This document shows positions 16,924 to 26,818 of a stretch of DNA of 64,000 bases, piece by piece. A program made the translations under genes and the position numbers. Position 1 is the stretch's first letter. Each line of letters starts with the position of its first letter. Origin of the DNA: Peptoniphilaceae bacterium (GTDB lineage: Bacteria > Bacillota > Clostridia > Tissierellales > Peptoniphilaceae); the NCBI GenBank assembly GCA_910589545.1, contig CAJUSY010000049.1:1-64000 (forward strand), in the 5' to 3' direction. The notes beneath the pieces are model-generated. The model was not told the origin of the DNA. It did no database searches and was given only the letters and a program-made list of their open reading frames with translations.

Positions 16924-17650
16924 AATTTTCACCTTCATATAAATAAAGCGTAATAGTTACATTATCTATTCCCTCGAAGTCGTTTGCTTCATTTATTAGT
17001 TTTTTGATAATATCAAATAAGTTTGATTCTTCTTTGATAATTTCAATTATTTCTTCTTTTTCTAATTGTGAAGTCAACCCATCTGTACACATTAAAATCA
17101 AATCATCTTTAATAAGTTTAATTTCAAAAATATCTACATTTACATTGTCTTGAATACCTAATGACCTTGTAATAACATTTTTTTGTGAAAAATCAATAGC
17201 TTCCTCTTCCGTAATAGTTCCTGAGGCTAATAAATCATTTAAAAGAGAATGATCAACAGTTATTTGTTCTAATTCTTCATTCCTATACAAATATAGTCTG
17301 CTGTCACCTACATTTGCCACAATAGCATTATCATCATAAACTAAGCATGCAACAATTGTAGTTCCCATATTTCTATGTTCAGAATTATTTTCACTATCTT
17401 TATAAACTTCTTCATTAGCTAGAGTTATAGCTTTAATTAGCGTGCTTTTATAGTCTTTATTATTTTCATTTTCTTTTACGTAATTTATTACTGTTTCGAC
17501 AGCTTTTTTACTTGCTACTTCACCAGCTTTATGTCCACCCATTCCATCGCAAACAACAAGCAAGCTAAAATCATCTGTAATATAATTCATATGATAATCT
17601 TCATTTAATTTTCTTACCAGCCCGATGTCTGTGTTTGAAGCATATTTCAT
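16913..17650 (-). CDS. prpC: PP2C-type serine/threonine phosphatase
   Basis: 245-residue PPM phosphatase that reverses PrkC phosphorylation. The metal and catalytic motifs are intact: NEDYHMNY, VVCDGMGGHKAGEVAS, NVGDSRLYLYRN, CTDGLTSQL and the C-terminal GIDNVT. It overlaps rlmN by 4 bases upstream and prkC by 11 bases downstream, so the phosphatase and kinase should be made together. Confidence 0.96.
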   Translation of the reverse strand: MKYASNTDIGLVRKLNEDYHMNYITDDFSLLVVCDGMGGHKAGEVASKKAVETVINYVKENENNKDYKSTLIKAITLANEEVYKDSENNSEHRNMGTTIVACLVYDDNAIVANVGDSRLYLYRNEELEQITVDHSLLNDLLASGTITEEEAIDFSQKNVITRSLGIQDNVNVDIFEIKLIKDDLILMCTDGLTSQLEKEEIIEIIKEESNLFDIIKKLINEANDFEGIDNVTITLYLYEGENYDR

Positions 17651-18696
17651 TTCACACCTCTTTTAATCATATTGTTAATTCTTAATTGTCCACAGGCCCC
17701 ATCTATATCGACGCCTTGTTTTCTCCTAATTGTTGTATTAACATTATTTTTATTCATATAATTCATAAATTCTGTCATCTTATATCTATCCGGAGATTTT
17801 TGATTAAATTCTTCAATTGGATTTAATGTTATTAAATTAAGAAGGCAATTCCTGTTTCTTAACAAATTAACCAATTTGTCCATATATTTTTTTGAATCAT
17901 TTACATCTTCTATAACAGTATATTCAAAACCAATGCGTCTTTTAGTTTTATTAAAATAATAATCGCATGCATCGAGTATTTTTTCAATGGAATATTTGTT
18001 TCCAATGGGCATGAGTTTACTTCTTTCATCATCAAATGGATTATGAAGTGAAATAGTTATGTTAATTCCAATATCATCATCAGCAAGTTTAATTATTTTA
18101 TCAACCAATCCACAAGTAGACAATGTTATGTTTCGAATAGACATATCTTGTCCTTCTTTATTTGTGATTAAATCAATAAATCTAACTACATTATCGTAAT
18201 TATCAAGTGGCTCTCCAATTCCCATTAATACGATATTGTTGATTTTTAAATTCAAATCATTCTCTACCAAATAAATTTGGGCACACATTTCATAAGGTTC
18301 AATATTTCTTATAAAACTTTTTTTAGTTGATGCACAAAACTTGCATCCCATTTTACAACCAATTTGAGTTGATAAGCATATCGAAGTATGTGTTTTATAC
18401 TCCATAAATACAGTTTCGACAATATTCCCATCACTCAACTCAATTAGATATTTTTTTGTATTATCTAGTTTTGAATCAATCCTTTTTATTATAGAACAAT
18501 TTATAATATCATTATAGTGGTATAATTTTTGTCTTAAATTATTAGAAAAGTTAGTCATTTGAATAGGATTTAATATTCTATTCTTATGAATAGCTCGGAA
18601 ATACTGTAAAGCTCTAAAAGATTTTTCTCCATTATTTTCAAAAAAATCCTTTAATTCCTCTACAGTTAAATTTTCCAATATGAGTTTGTTTTGCAT
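17647..18696 (-). CDS. rlmN: Dual-specificity 23S rRNA/tRNA A2-methyltransferase (radical SAM)
   Basis: About 349 residues. The radical SAM CX3CX2C motif is in IGCKMGCKFCAST. GIGEPLDNYDNV, the LSTCGL strand and the C-terminal GVDIDGACGQL with the catalytic Cys follow. It methylates A2503 of 23S rRNA and A37 of tRNAs. ATG 18696 is taken; in-frame GTG and TTG codons upstream lie within or before the weak GGTGA site. Confidence 0.95.
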   Translation of the reverse strand: MQNKLILENLTVEELKDFFENNGEKSFRALQYFRAIHKNRILNPIQMTNFSNNLRQKLYHYNDIINCSIIKRIDSKLDNTKKYLIELSDGNIVETVFMEYKTHTSICLSTQIGCKMGCKFCASTKKSFIRNIEPYEMCAQIYLVENDLNLKINNIVLMGIGEPLDNYDNVVRFIDLITNKEGQDMSIRNITLSTCGLVDKIIKLADDDIGINITISLHNPFDDERSKLMPIGNKYSIEKILDACDYYFNKTKRRIGFEYTVIEDVNDSKKYMDKLVNLLRNRNCLLNLITLNPIEEFNQKSPDRYKMTEFMNYMNKNNVNTTIRRKQGVDIDGACGQLRINNMIKRGVK

Positions 18697-18742
18697 ATTA
18701 TTCACCAATCTAAATTATATCAAAAATATCAAATTTTGTAAT

Positions 18743-20017
18743 CTAATCACATTTCACAAACTTAGATATAAAAAATCCCTGTGTACCTTTTTGAAAAGGC
18801 ATCAGTTTTATGAATTTATTTTTATCACCATAAAAATCAATATCTACTCTTTTCAGATGTAACTTATTTTGTATAAAGTCCACATTATTCTCATTTTCTT
18901 CTTTTAATAGAGAACATGTTGAGTAAACTAATATACCATCTTTTTTTAAGTATTTTTCACAGTTCTCAAGTATTTTTCTTTGAGTATCCACCAAATTTTC
19001 TACATCCTTTTTCGTTCTAAACAACTTTATCTCAGGATTCTTATTAATAACACCTGTTGCGGAGCAAGGAGCATCTACAAGAATTCTATCGAATTTATTT
19101 ACTAAACTTTCTTGGAAAATTGTAGCATCAAAATTCATATATTGTACATTTTCGACTCCACATTTTTTGACATTTTCTTCGATTCTCGATATTTTATCCT
19201 CGTTTATATCGTTACAATATAGAATTGATCGATTATTAGTCAATTCTTGTATATTACAAGATTTGGAGCCTGGAGCAGCACATATATCAAGTACAATAGA
19301 ATTTTCCATAGGATCTAGAATTTTAGCACACAAACTGCAAGAACCATCTTGAATAAGAAATTCACCTTCTTTAAATTCGTCTGTATCAATAATTGATTCT
19401 GGGTTTTCCACTATATAACTATCTTGTAAAAAAGGATGATCTTGTAATATAAACCCTTGATTTTCTAAATTTACTTTCAAGTTATTTTCTTTCAATTTAT
19501 TTTCTTTAATGACAAAATCAGATTTGTAAAAAAATGATTTAAGAAGTTTTTTTACAGTTTTTTTGGAATAAGATTTATTCAATATCTTTAATACCCCTTT
19601 ATTGATTGAAAATTTTATGTCTTCCTCTAAATCTTCTTCCTCAAAATTAAATCTACATACTTCTCTTAATACGGCATTTACATAATCTTTGTACTTAGTC
19701 AAACTACCAGCTAGTTTCACAGATTCATCAACTACAGCATAATCAGCTGTTTTCATAAATAATATTTCACAAGTTGCCATACGTAATATTTCAAGCACAA
19801 TTTTATCAAGTTTATTTATTTCTAAATCGCTACACTTTGATATTACATAGTCTATAAAAAATCTATTTTCAATTTCTGTAAATACGCATCTTTTGATATA
19901 TCCGATATCTCTTTTATCTAAGTCTTTATAATCATAAGTCTTCAATATTTCAGATGAATATCCTGATTTATTATTAATCGAATTCGTTATATTCATTATT
20001 TCTTGTCTAATATTCAT
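18743..20017 (-). CDS. rsmB: 16S rRNA (cytosine967-C5)-methyltransferase
   Basis: 424 residues. An N-terminal NusB-like RNA-binding domain precedes a Rossmann methyltransferase with DICAAPGSKSC, the DAPCSATGVI motif (catalytic Cys) and YSTCSLLKEENE. It modifies 16S rRNA. It is isolated from the upstream zinc peptidase gene by a terminator, so it should head the rsmB-rlmN-prpC-prkC-rsgA-rpe-thiT-thiN transcript. Its SD (GAGAG) is weak. Confidence 0.94.
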   Translation of the reverse strand: MNIRQEIMNITNSINNKSGYSSEILKTYDYKDLDKRDIGYIKRCVFTEIENRFFIDYVISKCSDLEINKLDKIVLEILRMATCEILFMKTADYAVVDESVKLAGSLTKYKDYVNAVLREVCRFNFEEEDLEEDIKFSINKGVLKILNKSYSKKTVKKLLKSFFYKSDFVIKENKLKENNLKVNLENQGFILQDHPFLQDSYIVENPESIIDTDEFKEGEFLIQDGSCSLCAKILDPMENSIVLDICAAPGSKSCNIQELTNNRSILYCNDINEDKISRIEENVKKCGVENVQYMNFDATIFQESLVNKFDRILVDAPCSATGVINKNPEIKLFRTKKDVENLVDTQRKILENCEKYLKKDGILVYSTCSLLKEENENNVDFIQNKLHLKRVDIDFYGDKNKFIKLMPFQKGTQGFFISKFVKCD

Positions 20018-20080
20018 AGTCTCTCATTTCTTTTAATTATTTTTATTACAACATCTATTTTACACTAAAAATCAAATAAA

Positions 20081-20123
20081 AAAAATTGAACCTAATAAGA
20101 AAATCCTTATTTTAGGCTCAATT
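20081..20123 (-). terminator. Terminator after the zinc peptidase gene
   Basis: On the minus strand AAATTGAGCCTAA pairs with its near-complement AGGTTCAATTT, with an inner AATAAG/CTTATT stem, ending in a run of seven T. It splits the long block into two transcripts. Confidence 0.85.
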
Positions 20124-20133
20124 TACATTAATT

Positions 20134-20817
20134 TTAATCTCTATCTCTTGATATTAGTATTAATCTTACCAATTGTAATAAAGAAACTAAAGCACTTGCC
20201 ATATAAGTCAGTGCCGCAGCTTTTAAAACTTGTTTTGCAGGTTCTATTTCATCTTCAACTAATAAACCATTAGATAACGCTCTTATAGCTCTGCTACTAG
20301 CATCAAATTCTACTGGTAATGTAACAACTTGAAACAATACTGTAGCCGAAAATAAAATAATTCCGAATTCTACTAATGGTTTCATACTAAACATAAATCC
20401 AAGTAAAAGTAAAATCCATACTGATTTAGAAGCAAAATTAACAACAGGAAATAGTGATTCTCTAAATCTTAAAAAACCATAATTTTCCTTGTCTTGAATT
20501 GCATGACCAACCTCATGACTTGCAACAGAAACTGCTGAAATTGATTGACTATTATAGACATCATCTGATAAAGCTAAAACTTTTTTTGATGAATCATAAT
20601 AATCTGTCAAACTACCCTGAACATTTACAATTTCGATTTCAGATAACCCTTCATAATCAAGTAAAACTCTTGCCATTTCTTTTCCTGTCAATCCTTTTGA
20701 ATTAGTAATTTTCTTATACTTATCAAAAGTATGAGTTACTTTGTATTGAGAATAAAAAGCCAATATCAAAGCCGGAATCAATAAAATCATAGTTTTATCA
20801 TAATAAAAATTAAACAA
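20134..20817 (-). CDS. Membrane zinc metallopeptidase, YugP family
   Basis: 227 residues. There is an N-terminal membrane segment, a HEVGH zinc motif at residues 101-105, and two or three further hydrophobic segments. The family (Pfam Zn_peptidase_2) is widespread in Firmicutes; its substrates are unknown. In Bacillus the gene is not between fmt and rsmB, so this placement is a local insertion in an otherwise conserved order. Confidence 0.9.
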   Translation of the reverse strand: MFNFYYDKTMILLIPALILAFYSQYKVTHTFDKYKKITNSKGLTGKEMARVLLDYEGLSEIEIVNVQGSLTDYYDSSKKVLALSDDVYNSQSISAVSVASHEVGHAIQDKENYGFLRFRESLFPVVNFASKSVWILLLLGFMFSMKPLVEFGIILFSATVLFQVVTLPVEFDASSRAIRALSNGLLVEDEIEPAKQVLKAAALTYMASALVSLLQLVRLILISRDRD

Positions 20818-20826
20818 TGTTTCCTC

Positions 20827-21759
20827 CTACAAAAATATTCCCTCTTCAAATGAATTTCCGTTCAAATATTCACTTACATTAAGAGGCTTTTTATTAGGAA
20901 GTTGTAATCTTGTAATAACTACAAAACCATCTTCACAAGCAACTTTAATTCCGTTTTTATCTACTCTTACAACTTCGCCATTCTTTTTATCATTGTATTG
21001 TTTTATTATGTTGATATTATGAACTTTTACTTTTTTTTCGTTTAAAGTAAAGAACAAACCTGGCCATGGAGTTAATCCTCTAAATTTATTGTATATCGCA
21101 TCAGCTTTTTCATTGAAATCAATCTCACCCATAGATTTATTAATTTTACCAACAGTTGATGCTTCTTCTTCATTTTGTTTTATCCTAGAATCAAAATAGT
21201 TTTGGTAATCATCTATAACTTGATTTATCAGACTAGCTCCCATAACCATTAATTTATCGTGCAATTCTTCAAGCATGATTGTATCATCTAAATTAACTGT
21301 ATCAATAGCTAGGATGTCGCCTGTGTCAAGTCCTTCTTCTACTAACATAATGCTTACTCCAGATTCTTTATCACCATTTAGAAGTGCATAATTGATTGGT
21401 GCAGCACCTCTGTATTTGGGTAAAATTGACGCATGAACATTTAAAATCTTATTTTTGAATCTATCCAAAATTCTTTTTTTAATTAACTGTCCGTAAGCTA
21501 CAACTATAATGAAATCTGGATTAAGTTTATCTAGCATTTCAAAAACTTCATCGTCATTTATGTTTTTTGGAGTAATAACTTCTATCCCCAAATCCATCGC
21601 TCTTTTTTTTACAGCAGTGGGAGAAAATTTATTCCTATTTCGTTTTTTGTCTTGTTGGGATATTACTAATTGAATTTCGTTATTTGGATTATCGTATAAT
21701 TTTTGTAAACTTTCCACCGCAAAATCAGGTGATCCAGCAAATACAATTTTATTTTTCAT
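20827..21759 (-). CDS. fmt: Methionyl-tRNA formyltransferase
   Basis: 310 residues. It formylates initiator Met-tRNA. The catalytic and folate-binding motif NVHASILPKYRGAAPINYALLNG is present (Asn, His and the SLLP-type loop), with SIMLVEEGLDTGDI and a C-terminal OB-like domain. It overlaps def by 11 bases, pairing the enzymes that add and remove the formyl group. Confidence 0.96.
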   Translation of the reverse strand: MKNKIVFAGSPDFAVESLQKLYDNPNNEIQLVISQQDKKRNRNKFSPTAVKKRAMDLGIEVITPKNINDDEVFEMLDKLNPDFIIVVAYGQLIKKRILDRFKNKILNVHASILPKYRGAAPINYALLNGDKESGVSIMLVEEGLDTGDILAIDTVNLDDTIMLEELHDKLMVMGASLINQVIDDYQNYFDSRIKQNEEEASTVGKINKSMGEIDFNEKADAIYNKFRGLTPWPGLFFTLNEKKVKVHNINIIKQYNDKKNGEVVRVDKNGIKVACEDGFVVITRLQLPNKKPLNVSEYLNGNSFEEGIFL

Positions 21760-22237
21760 TATTCAATCTCTCAATTTCTTCTTCGCTAAGATTTAAGACT
21801 TTATCAGTATACAATACCCCATCTAAATGGTCTAACTCATGACAAAAACAATGAGCTTTATAATCTGAGGCTGTTTTTTGTTGAATATTTCCATTCAAAT
21901 CAGTGTATTCTACAGTAACAGTTTTTGGTCTTTCAACATATCCATTTTCACCGGGAATTGAAAGACATCCCTCAACGTTGATTTGTTTTTCATCAGATTT
22001 TTGTATAATTTTAGGATTGATCAAAACCATTTGTCCATCTTCATCTTGCATATCAATAACAACTATTCTTTTAAGCATTCCTACTTGCACGCAAGCCAAT
22101 CCTATACCTTTATTTTCATACATTGTTTCAAACATATCTTCAACGATTTGTTTGATTCTATCATCTATTTTTTCAACTTCTCTTGATTTTTTCCTCAAGA
22201 TTGGATCATTTTTTAATCTTATTTGTCTTAATGCCAT
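21749..22237 (-). CDS. def: Peptide deformylase
   Basis: 162 residues. Motif 1 is GIGLACVQVG (Cys where most have Ala), motif 2 EGCLSIPG with the metal Cys91, and motif 3 HELDH at 133-137. It removes the formyl group from nascent chains before Map acts. It starts after priA by an 8-base gap. Confidence 0.96.
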   Translation of the reverse strand: MALRQIRLKNDPILRKKSREVEKIDDRIKQIVEDMFETMYENKGIGLACVQVGMLKRIVVIDMQDEDGQMVLINPKIIQKSDEKQINVEGCLSIPGENGYVERPKTVTVEYTDLNGNIQQKTASDYKAHCFCHELDHLDGVLYTDKVLNLSEEEIERLNNEK

Positions 22238-22245
22238 TTTATCTC

Positions 22246-24615
22246 CTAAAAATAACTTTGAGGATCTAAAGTGATTTTTAAAGTAATCCCCTCTAAGTTA
22301 ATATTATATTCATTATTTATCAAAACTTTTTTTACTATATCTATGATTTTGTCCTCTCCGTTTGGGAATTTATAGTACAAATCAAACCTATACATATTAT
22401 TAATTCTTTCAATTGGTGAAGGGTGAGGTCCATTTATCAATGTTGTTGATAATTTATTTCTCCTTATCAATGCGGCAATGTAATTGGAAATCTCAGTAAT
22501 TTTTTTCATAGCAACATTTCTATTTCTACTTGAAATGTTGATATTTAATATTCTAAAAAATGGAGGATAATTAAACGCTTTTCTAAGTTTTGTCTCTTTT
22601 TCATAAAACGTTTTGTAATCATGAAGAGCAGCTGATGTAATAGCAAAATTTTCAGGTTTATAAGTTTGTATAATAACATCTCCTTCATATTCTGCTCTTC
22701 CAGCTCTTCCCGCTACCTGTGTTATTAGCTGAAAAGTTTTCTCATTTGATTTATAATCTCCCAAATTCAGGCTGATATCTGCAGCCATTACACCAACTAA
22801 AGTCACATTTGGAAAATCAAATCCTTTAGACAACATTTGAGTGCCGATTAATATATCTATTTCCTGATTATTCATCATATTATAGATTTTTTTATAATCT
22901 TTTTTCGTGTTAGTAGTATCTCTGTCCATTCTTGCGATTCTCGCATCTGGAAAAAGTTCTCTGGTTTCTTCTTCTAGTTTTTGGGTTCCAGCTCCAAATT
23001 CTTTTATAAATTTCGATCCACAATTTGGACAAACTTTTGGTTTTAATGCTGTTCTTCCGCACATGTGACAAATCAACCTGTTTTTTGTCTTATGGTAAGT
23101 CATAGAAACATCACAGCTGTCACATTTTATTACATATCCACATCTCCTACATGAAATAAAAGAAGTGTGACCTCTTTTGTTCAAAAACAAAATTGTTTGT
23201 TTCTTATTATTTAAATTTTCTTGTATTTTATTTAAAAGAACCTTACTGAACATTCTCATATTTCCAGTTTCTAATTCTTTTCTCATGTCAACAATAGTGC
23301 ATTCAACTGGATTAGTGTTATTAGCTCTTTTGTTCATTTCAATAAGGTTGTATTCTCCATCCAAAGCTTTTTTGTATTCTTCAACTCCTGGAGTTGCTGA
23401 TCCCAAAACTAATTTAGCATCATTGTATTTTACTCTAAAGCTAGAAATGTCAATAGCATTGTATTTTGGATTTTTTTCACTGACATAACTTGTTTCGTGT
23501 TCTTCGTCAATTATTATTAGTCCTAAATTTTTAAATGGAGAAAATACAGCGCTTCTTGCTCCTACAACAATTTTATATTCGCCATTATACATTTTTCGAA
23601 ATTGTTCGAATTTTTCATTGATATTTAACTTGGAGTGTATAATAGCGACTTTTCCTGGAAATCTCCCCTCAAATCTTTCAATTGTCTGAGGTGTTAATGA
23701 AATTTCAGGTACTAATATTATGCTATCTTTTCCCTCATTTAGCATCCTTTCAACTAAATGCAAATAAACTTCCGTCTTACCGCTACCTGTGACTCCATGT
23801 AATAAATTAAATTGATTTTCTAAGATTGAGTTGTAAGCTTTTTGTTGCTGTGAATTCAGTTTAATTTTTTCATAAAACATTGTATCTTCCAGCAAAACTC
23901 TATCAACTTCTTTGAAATAAACCTCAACTATTTTCTTTTGTTCAAGTGCTTTTATCACACCTGAAGATGTTTTTGTTTTGGATAAAAGTTCACTATAAAG
24001 CATGTTATTTCTATTTTTAAGTGTTTCTACTATTTTTATTTGAGCACTCGCTCTTTTTGAAATAGTGGGATTATCTTCGATAAGTTTAACGTACTTTTCT
24101 AGTTTTGGAGTAATTTGCTGATCGTAAACTAAATCCATTTTTATCAAGTCAGATTTTACATAATCCATTAATTTTTTGTGACTTATATCATACACATCTC
24201 TTATTTCTGAATATTCTTTTTTATCTTTAAGAATATTGTACAAATCCTCGTCTTCGTCCTTTAACACCTCATTAGCAATGAAGTACTCCTTCAATTCTTC
24301 GAAATTTCCAGGAGGTAAGATAGTATGAAAAGCAGAGCTGTAATCACTTAGATATCGATCAACCATAAAAAAAGCAATATCTATGGATTCTTGCGTAACA
24401 ATAGGATTTAAATCTACTACTGATATTATTTTTTTGTATTCGATATTTTTTTTAGGATTGTCGTTAATTCTAACCACTAAAGCTAATTTATTAATATTTG
24501 ATTTTCCAAAAGGTACTATAACTCTCATCCCAACTTCTACATCTTCACTTGTAAAATAAGAGTACAGCCTATTAGTCATCTTTGATTTGTTTCTAAAAAT
24601 AACATCAATATACAT
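22246..24615 (-). CDS. priA: Primosomal protein N' (replication restart helicase)
   Basis: 789 residues. An N-terminal DNA-binding domain precedes helicase motifs GVTGSGKTEVYLHL, DEEHETSYVS and GSATPGVEEY, a zinc-binding region with four CxxC pairs (CRRCG, CDSC, CHMC, CPNC), and AGRAGRAE. Length is normal. It lies in the conserved coaBC-priA-def-fmt order. Confidence 0.96.
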   Translation of the reverse strand: MYIDVIFRNKSKMTNRLYSYFTSEDVEVGMRVIVPFGKSNINKLALVVRINDNPKKNIEYKKIISVVDLNPIVTQESIDIAFFMVDRYLSDYSSAFHTILPPGNFEELKEYFIANEVLKDEDEDLYNILKDKKEYSEIRDVYDISHKKLMDYVKSDLIKMDLVYDQQITPKLEKYVKLIEDNPTISKRASAQIKIVETLKNRNNMLYSELLSKTKTSSGVIKALEQKKIVEVYFKEVDRVLLEDTMFYEKIKLNSQQQKAYNSILENQFNLLHGVTGSGKTEVYLHLVERMLNEGKDSIILVPEISLTPQTIERFEGRFPGKVAIIHSKLNINEKFEQFRKMYNGEYKIVVGARSAVFSPFKNLGLIIIDEEHETSYVSEKNPKYNAIDISSFRVKYNDAKLVLGSATPGVEEYKKALDGEYNLIEMNKRANNTNPVECTIVDMRKELETGNMRMFSKVLLNKIQENLNNKKQTILFLNKRGHTSFISCRRCGYVIKCDSCDVSMTYHKTKNRLICHMCGRTALKPKVCPNCGSKFIKEFGAGTQKLEEETRELFPDARIARMDRDTTNTKKDYKKIYNMMNNQEIDILIGTQMLSKGFDFPNVTLVGVMAADISLNLGDYKSNEKTFQLITQVAGRAGRAEYEGDVIIQTYKPENFAITSAALHDYKTFYEKETKLRKAFNYPPFFRILNINISSRNRNVAMKKITEISNYIAALIRRNKLSTTLINGPHPSPIERINNMYRFDLYYKFPNGEDKIIDIVKKVLINNEYNINLEGITLKITLDPQSYF

Positions 24616-24621
24616 ATTTGC

Positions 24622-25788
24622 CTACTTTATTAAATCCAAAATCTTATCCGCTATATTTAATTTTGTATCCTTATCTAATTCTAATACTTGATTTTTGCTG
24701 ATAATAGATACCTTATTGTACTCAGAATTAAACCCAATATCTTTCTTGGATACATCGTTTAATACAATATAATCCAAATTCTTTTCATTTAACTTCTTCT
24801 CAGCATTCTTGATTAAATTGTTAGTTTCTGCAGCAAAACCAATAAAAATTTGATTATCTTTTTTATTTAATGATTTTAAAATATCAGGATTTTCTTCTAA
24901 TTCTAAAGAGTGAATTCCGTCTTGTTTTTTTATTTTTAAATCTTTTCGGTTTTTAACTTTAAAGTCACTTACCGCTGCTGCCATAATCAAACAATCATAG
25001 TTATCAATACAACTTTCTATTTGTTCTTTCATATCTAAGGCAGATTGCACTTTAATATTCTTAACACCGTATGGACTATCAACTGAAGTTTTTCCAGAAA
25101 TAATAGTCACATCTGCTCCTCTCATGAAAGCCTTATTTGCTATTGAGTAACCCATTTTACCACTTGAGTCATTTGTTATATATCTTACAGGATCAATTCT
25201 TTCAACTGTAGCCCCTGCAGTAATCAAAATTTTCTTGCCTTTTAAATCTTTTTCACAGAAATATTTTTCAACTTCTTCTACAATTTCCCAAGGTTCTTTT
25301 AGCCTGCCATCTCCTTTTGTATCGCAAGCAAGCATTCCACTATTTGAATCAATAATTAAATGATTTTTTTCTTTTAATTCTTCTATGTTTTTTTGTGTAG
25401 ATGGATTATTCAACATATTAGTATTCATGCTTACACAAAACATTATTGGTTTTGTATATGCTAAAGCTGTTGAAGTTAGTAAATCATCGGCGATACCATG
25501 ATTAATTTTTGCCATTATATTTGCACTTGCAGGTGCAACTAAAAACAAATCTGCCCAATTTGCAAGATCTATGTGTTCAACAACTTTATGCGAATTTTTG
25601 TGAAACATTTTGTTTTTAACATCACATTTACCAATAGTTTCAAAAGTGATTGGACTTACAAATTCACATGCAGAATCTGTCATTATGATTTTAATATTGT
25701 AATCAAGTTTTTTTAATCTACTTAAAACATCAACAACCTTGTAAATAGCAATTCCTCCAGTAACTCCCAAAAGAATATTTTTATTCAT
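24622..25788 (-). CDS. coaBC: Bifunctional phosphopantothenoylcysteine decarboxylase / phosphopantothenate-cysteine ligase
   Basis: 388 residues. The N-terminal flavin-dependent CoaC half has the catalytic His in EHIDLANWAD, the MNTNM substrate clamp and ACDTKGDGRL. The C-terminal CoaB half starts near 180 with KILITAGATVERIDPVR. It covers two steps of CoA synthesis, with coaD (6742) supplying the next one. It overlaps rpoZ by 8 bases. Confidence 0.95.
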   Translation of the reverse strand: MNKNILLGVTGGIAIYKVVDVLSRLKKLDYNIKIIMTDSACEFVSPITFETIGKCDVKNKMFHKNSHKVVEHIDLANWADLFLVAPASANIMAKINHGIADDLLTSTALAYTKPIMFCVSMNTNMLNNPSTQKNIEELKEKNHLIIDSNSGMLACDTKGDGRLKEPWEIVEEVEKYFCEKDLKGKKILITAGATVERIDPVRYITNDSSGKMGYSIANKAFMRGADVTIISGKTSVDSPYGVKNIKVQSALDMKEQIESCIDNYDCLIMAAAVSDFKVKNRKDLKIKKQDGIHSLELEENPDILKSLNKKDNQIFIGFAAETNNLIKNAEKKLNEKNLDYIVLNDVSKKDIGFNSEYNKVSIISKNQVLELDKDTKLNIADKILDLIK

Positions 25789-25978
25789 TTGCTTTGTCTT
25801 CCCTCACCTTTTTTTCCATAACTTCTTCTAAGGCAGTAGTTACTGGTTGTGCCTCTGCTTTCTTTAATTTAGTTTCCTTTCCATCTATTAGCATTCTAGC
25901 TCTTTTGCTTACCATAACACAAAGTGCATATCTACTATTATTTACTTCTGATAATTTTTTAAATGACGGATTAATCAT
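25781..25978 (-). CDS. rpoZ: RNA polymerase omega subunit
   Basis: 65-residue omega with the typical core SRYALCVMVSKRARML and the C-terminal PVTTALEEVMEKKV. It promotes RNA polymerase assembly. It lies between gmk and coaBC and overlaps both by 8 bases, the conserved Firmicutes order. Confidence 0.94.
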   Translation of the reverse strand: MINPSFKKLSEVNNSRYALCVMVSKRARMLIDGKETKLKKAEAQPVTTALEEVMEKKVREDKANE

Positions 25979-26558
25979 ATCTTTCTCCTTTTACAACTCT
26001 AAATTTTTCTGCATCAATTATAGTTTCAATATTTTTCACAGTTTCATCAACATCTTTATTAATTACTGCATAATCATATTCATCAATAAAACTCAATTCT
26101 TTCTTAGCATTTTTCATTCTGATATTTATTGTTTCCTCATCTTCTGTGTTTCTTCCTTCAATTCTTCTTCTAAGTTCAATCAAATCTGGTGGAAGAATAA
26201 ACACAAAAACAGCTTCCGGATAGTTTTCTTTAACTTTCAAAGCTCCTTGAACATCAATTTCAAGAATAACTATCTCACCTTTGTTAATTTGGTCAAAAAC
26301 AAATGATTTTGGAGTTCCATAAAAATTGTTATGAACATTAGCATATTCTATGAAATCTCCTTGTTCTATTTTTTTCTTAAATTCATCTAAACTCAAAAAG
26401 TAATAATTTTCTCCATCTACTTCGTAAGGTCTTTTTTTCCTTGTCGTAGCGGAAACGGAATATACAATATCATCTTTTTGTGAAATTAATTTTTCACAAA
26501 CAGTTCCTTTGCCAACTCCCGATGGCCCTGAAACAACTAATAAAAATCCATCTCTCAT
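25971..26558 (-). CDS. gmk: Guanylate kinase
   Basis: 195 residues. The P-loop is GPSGVGKG at 11-18. The GMP-binding region is SATTRKKRPYEVDGENYYFL and the lid RRRIEGRNTEDEETI. It converts GMP to GDP. It begins one base after the remA stop. Confidence 0.96.
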   Translation of the reverse strand: MRDGFLLVVSGPSGVGKGTVCEKLISQKDDIVYSVSATTRKKRPYEVDGENYYFLSLDEFKKKIEQGDFIEYANVHNNFYGTPKSFVFDQINKGEIVILEIDVQGALKVKENYPEAVFVFILPPDLIELRRRIEGRNTEDEETINIRMKNAKKELSFIDEYDYAVINKDVDETVKNIETIIDAEKFRVVKGERYD

Positions 26559-26559
26559 A

Positions 26560-26811
26560 TCAATTTTCCTTATTATTTGATTTATCTAATCTCATTTGTA
26601 AAGTCTCCGGTTGAAGACAACTCAATACAACATGACTGGAATCCATTATAATTACACTTCTAGTTTTTCTACCAAAAGTTACATCTATAAGATTGTTATC
26701 TTCTTTTGCTTTTTGAACTATTCTTTTAATTGGATTCGTTTCTGGACTTACAATTGCAACAATTCTTTTACTATTAACTAAATTTGAAAATCCTATACCT
26801 AAACTTTCCAT
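26560..26811 (-). CDS. remA: RemA-family regulator (DUF370)
   Basis: 83 residues. RemA is a DNA-binding activator of biofilm matrix and osmoprotection genes in Bacillus and is widely conserved upstream of gmk. The motifs are IGFSNLVNSKRIVAIVSP and TFGRKTRSVIIMDSSHVVLS. ATG 26811 is chosen because GAGGGAAA precedes it; an in-frame ATG at 26826 lies upstream of that site. Confidence 0.93.
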   Translation of the reverse strand: MESLGIGFSNLVNSKRIVAIVSPETNPIKRIVQKAKEDNNLIDVTFGRKTRSVIIMDSSHVVLSCLQPETLQMRLDKSNNKEN

Positions 26812-26818
26812 TTTCCCT

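Noticed and set aside
25794..26306. 170-codon open frame on the plus strand
   Set aside because: Opposite rpoZ and gmk, both certain genes; the Phe/Ser/Asn-rich translation reflects AT-rich antisense.
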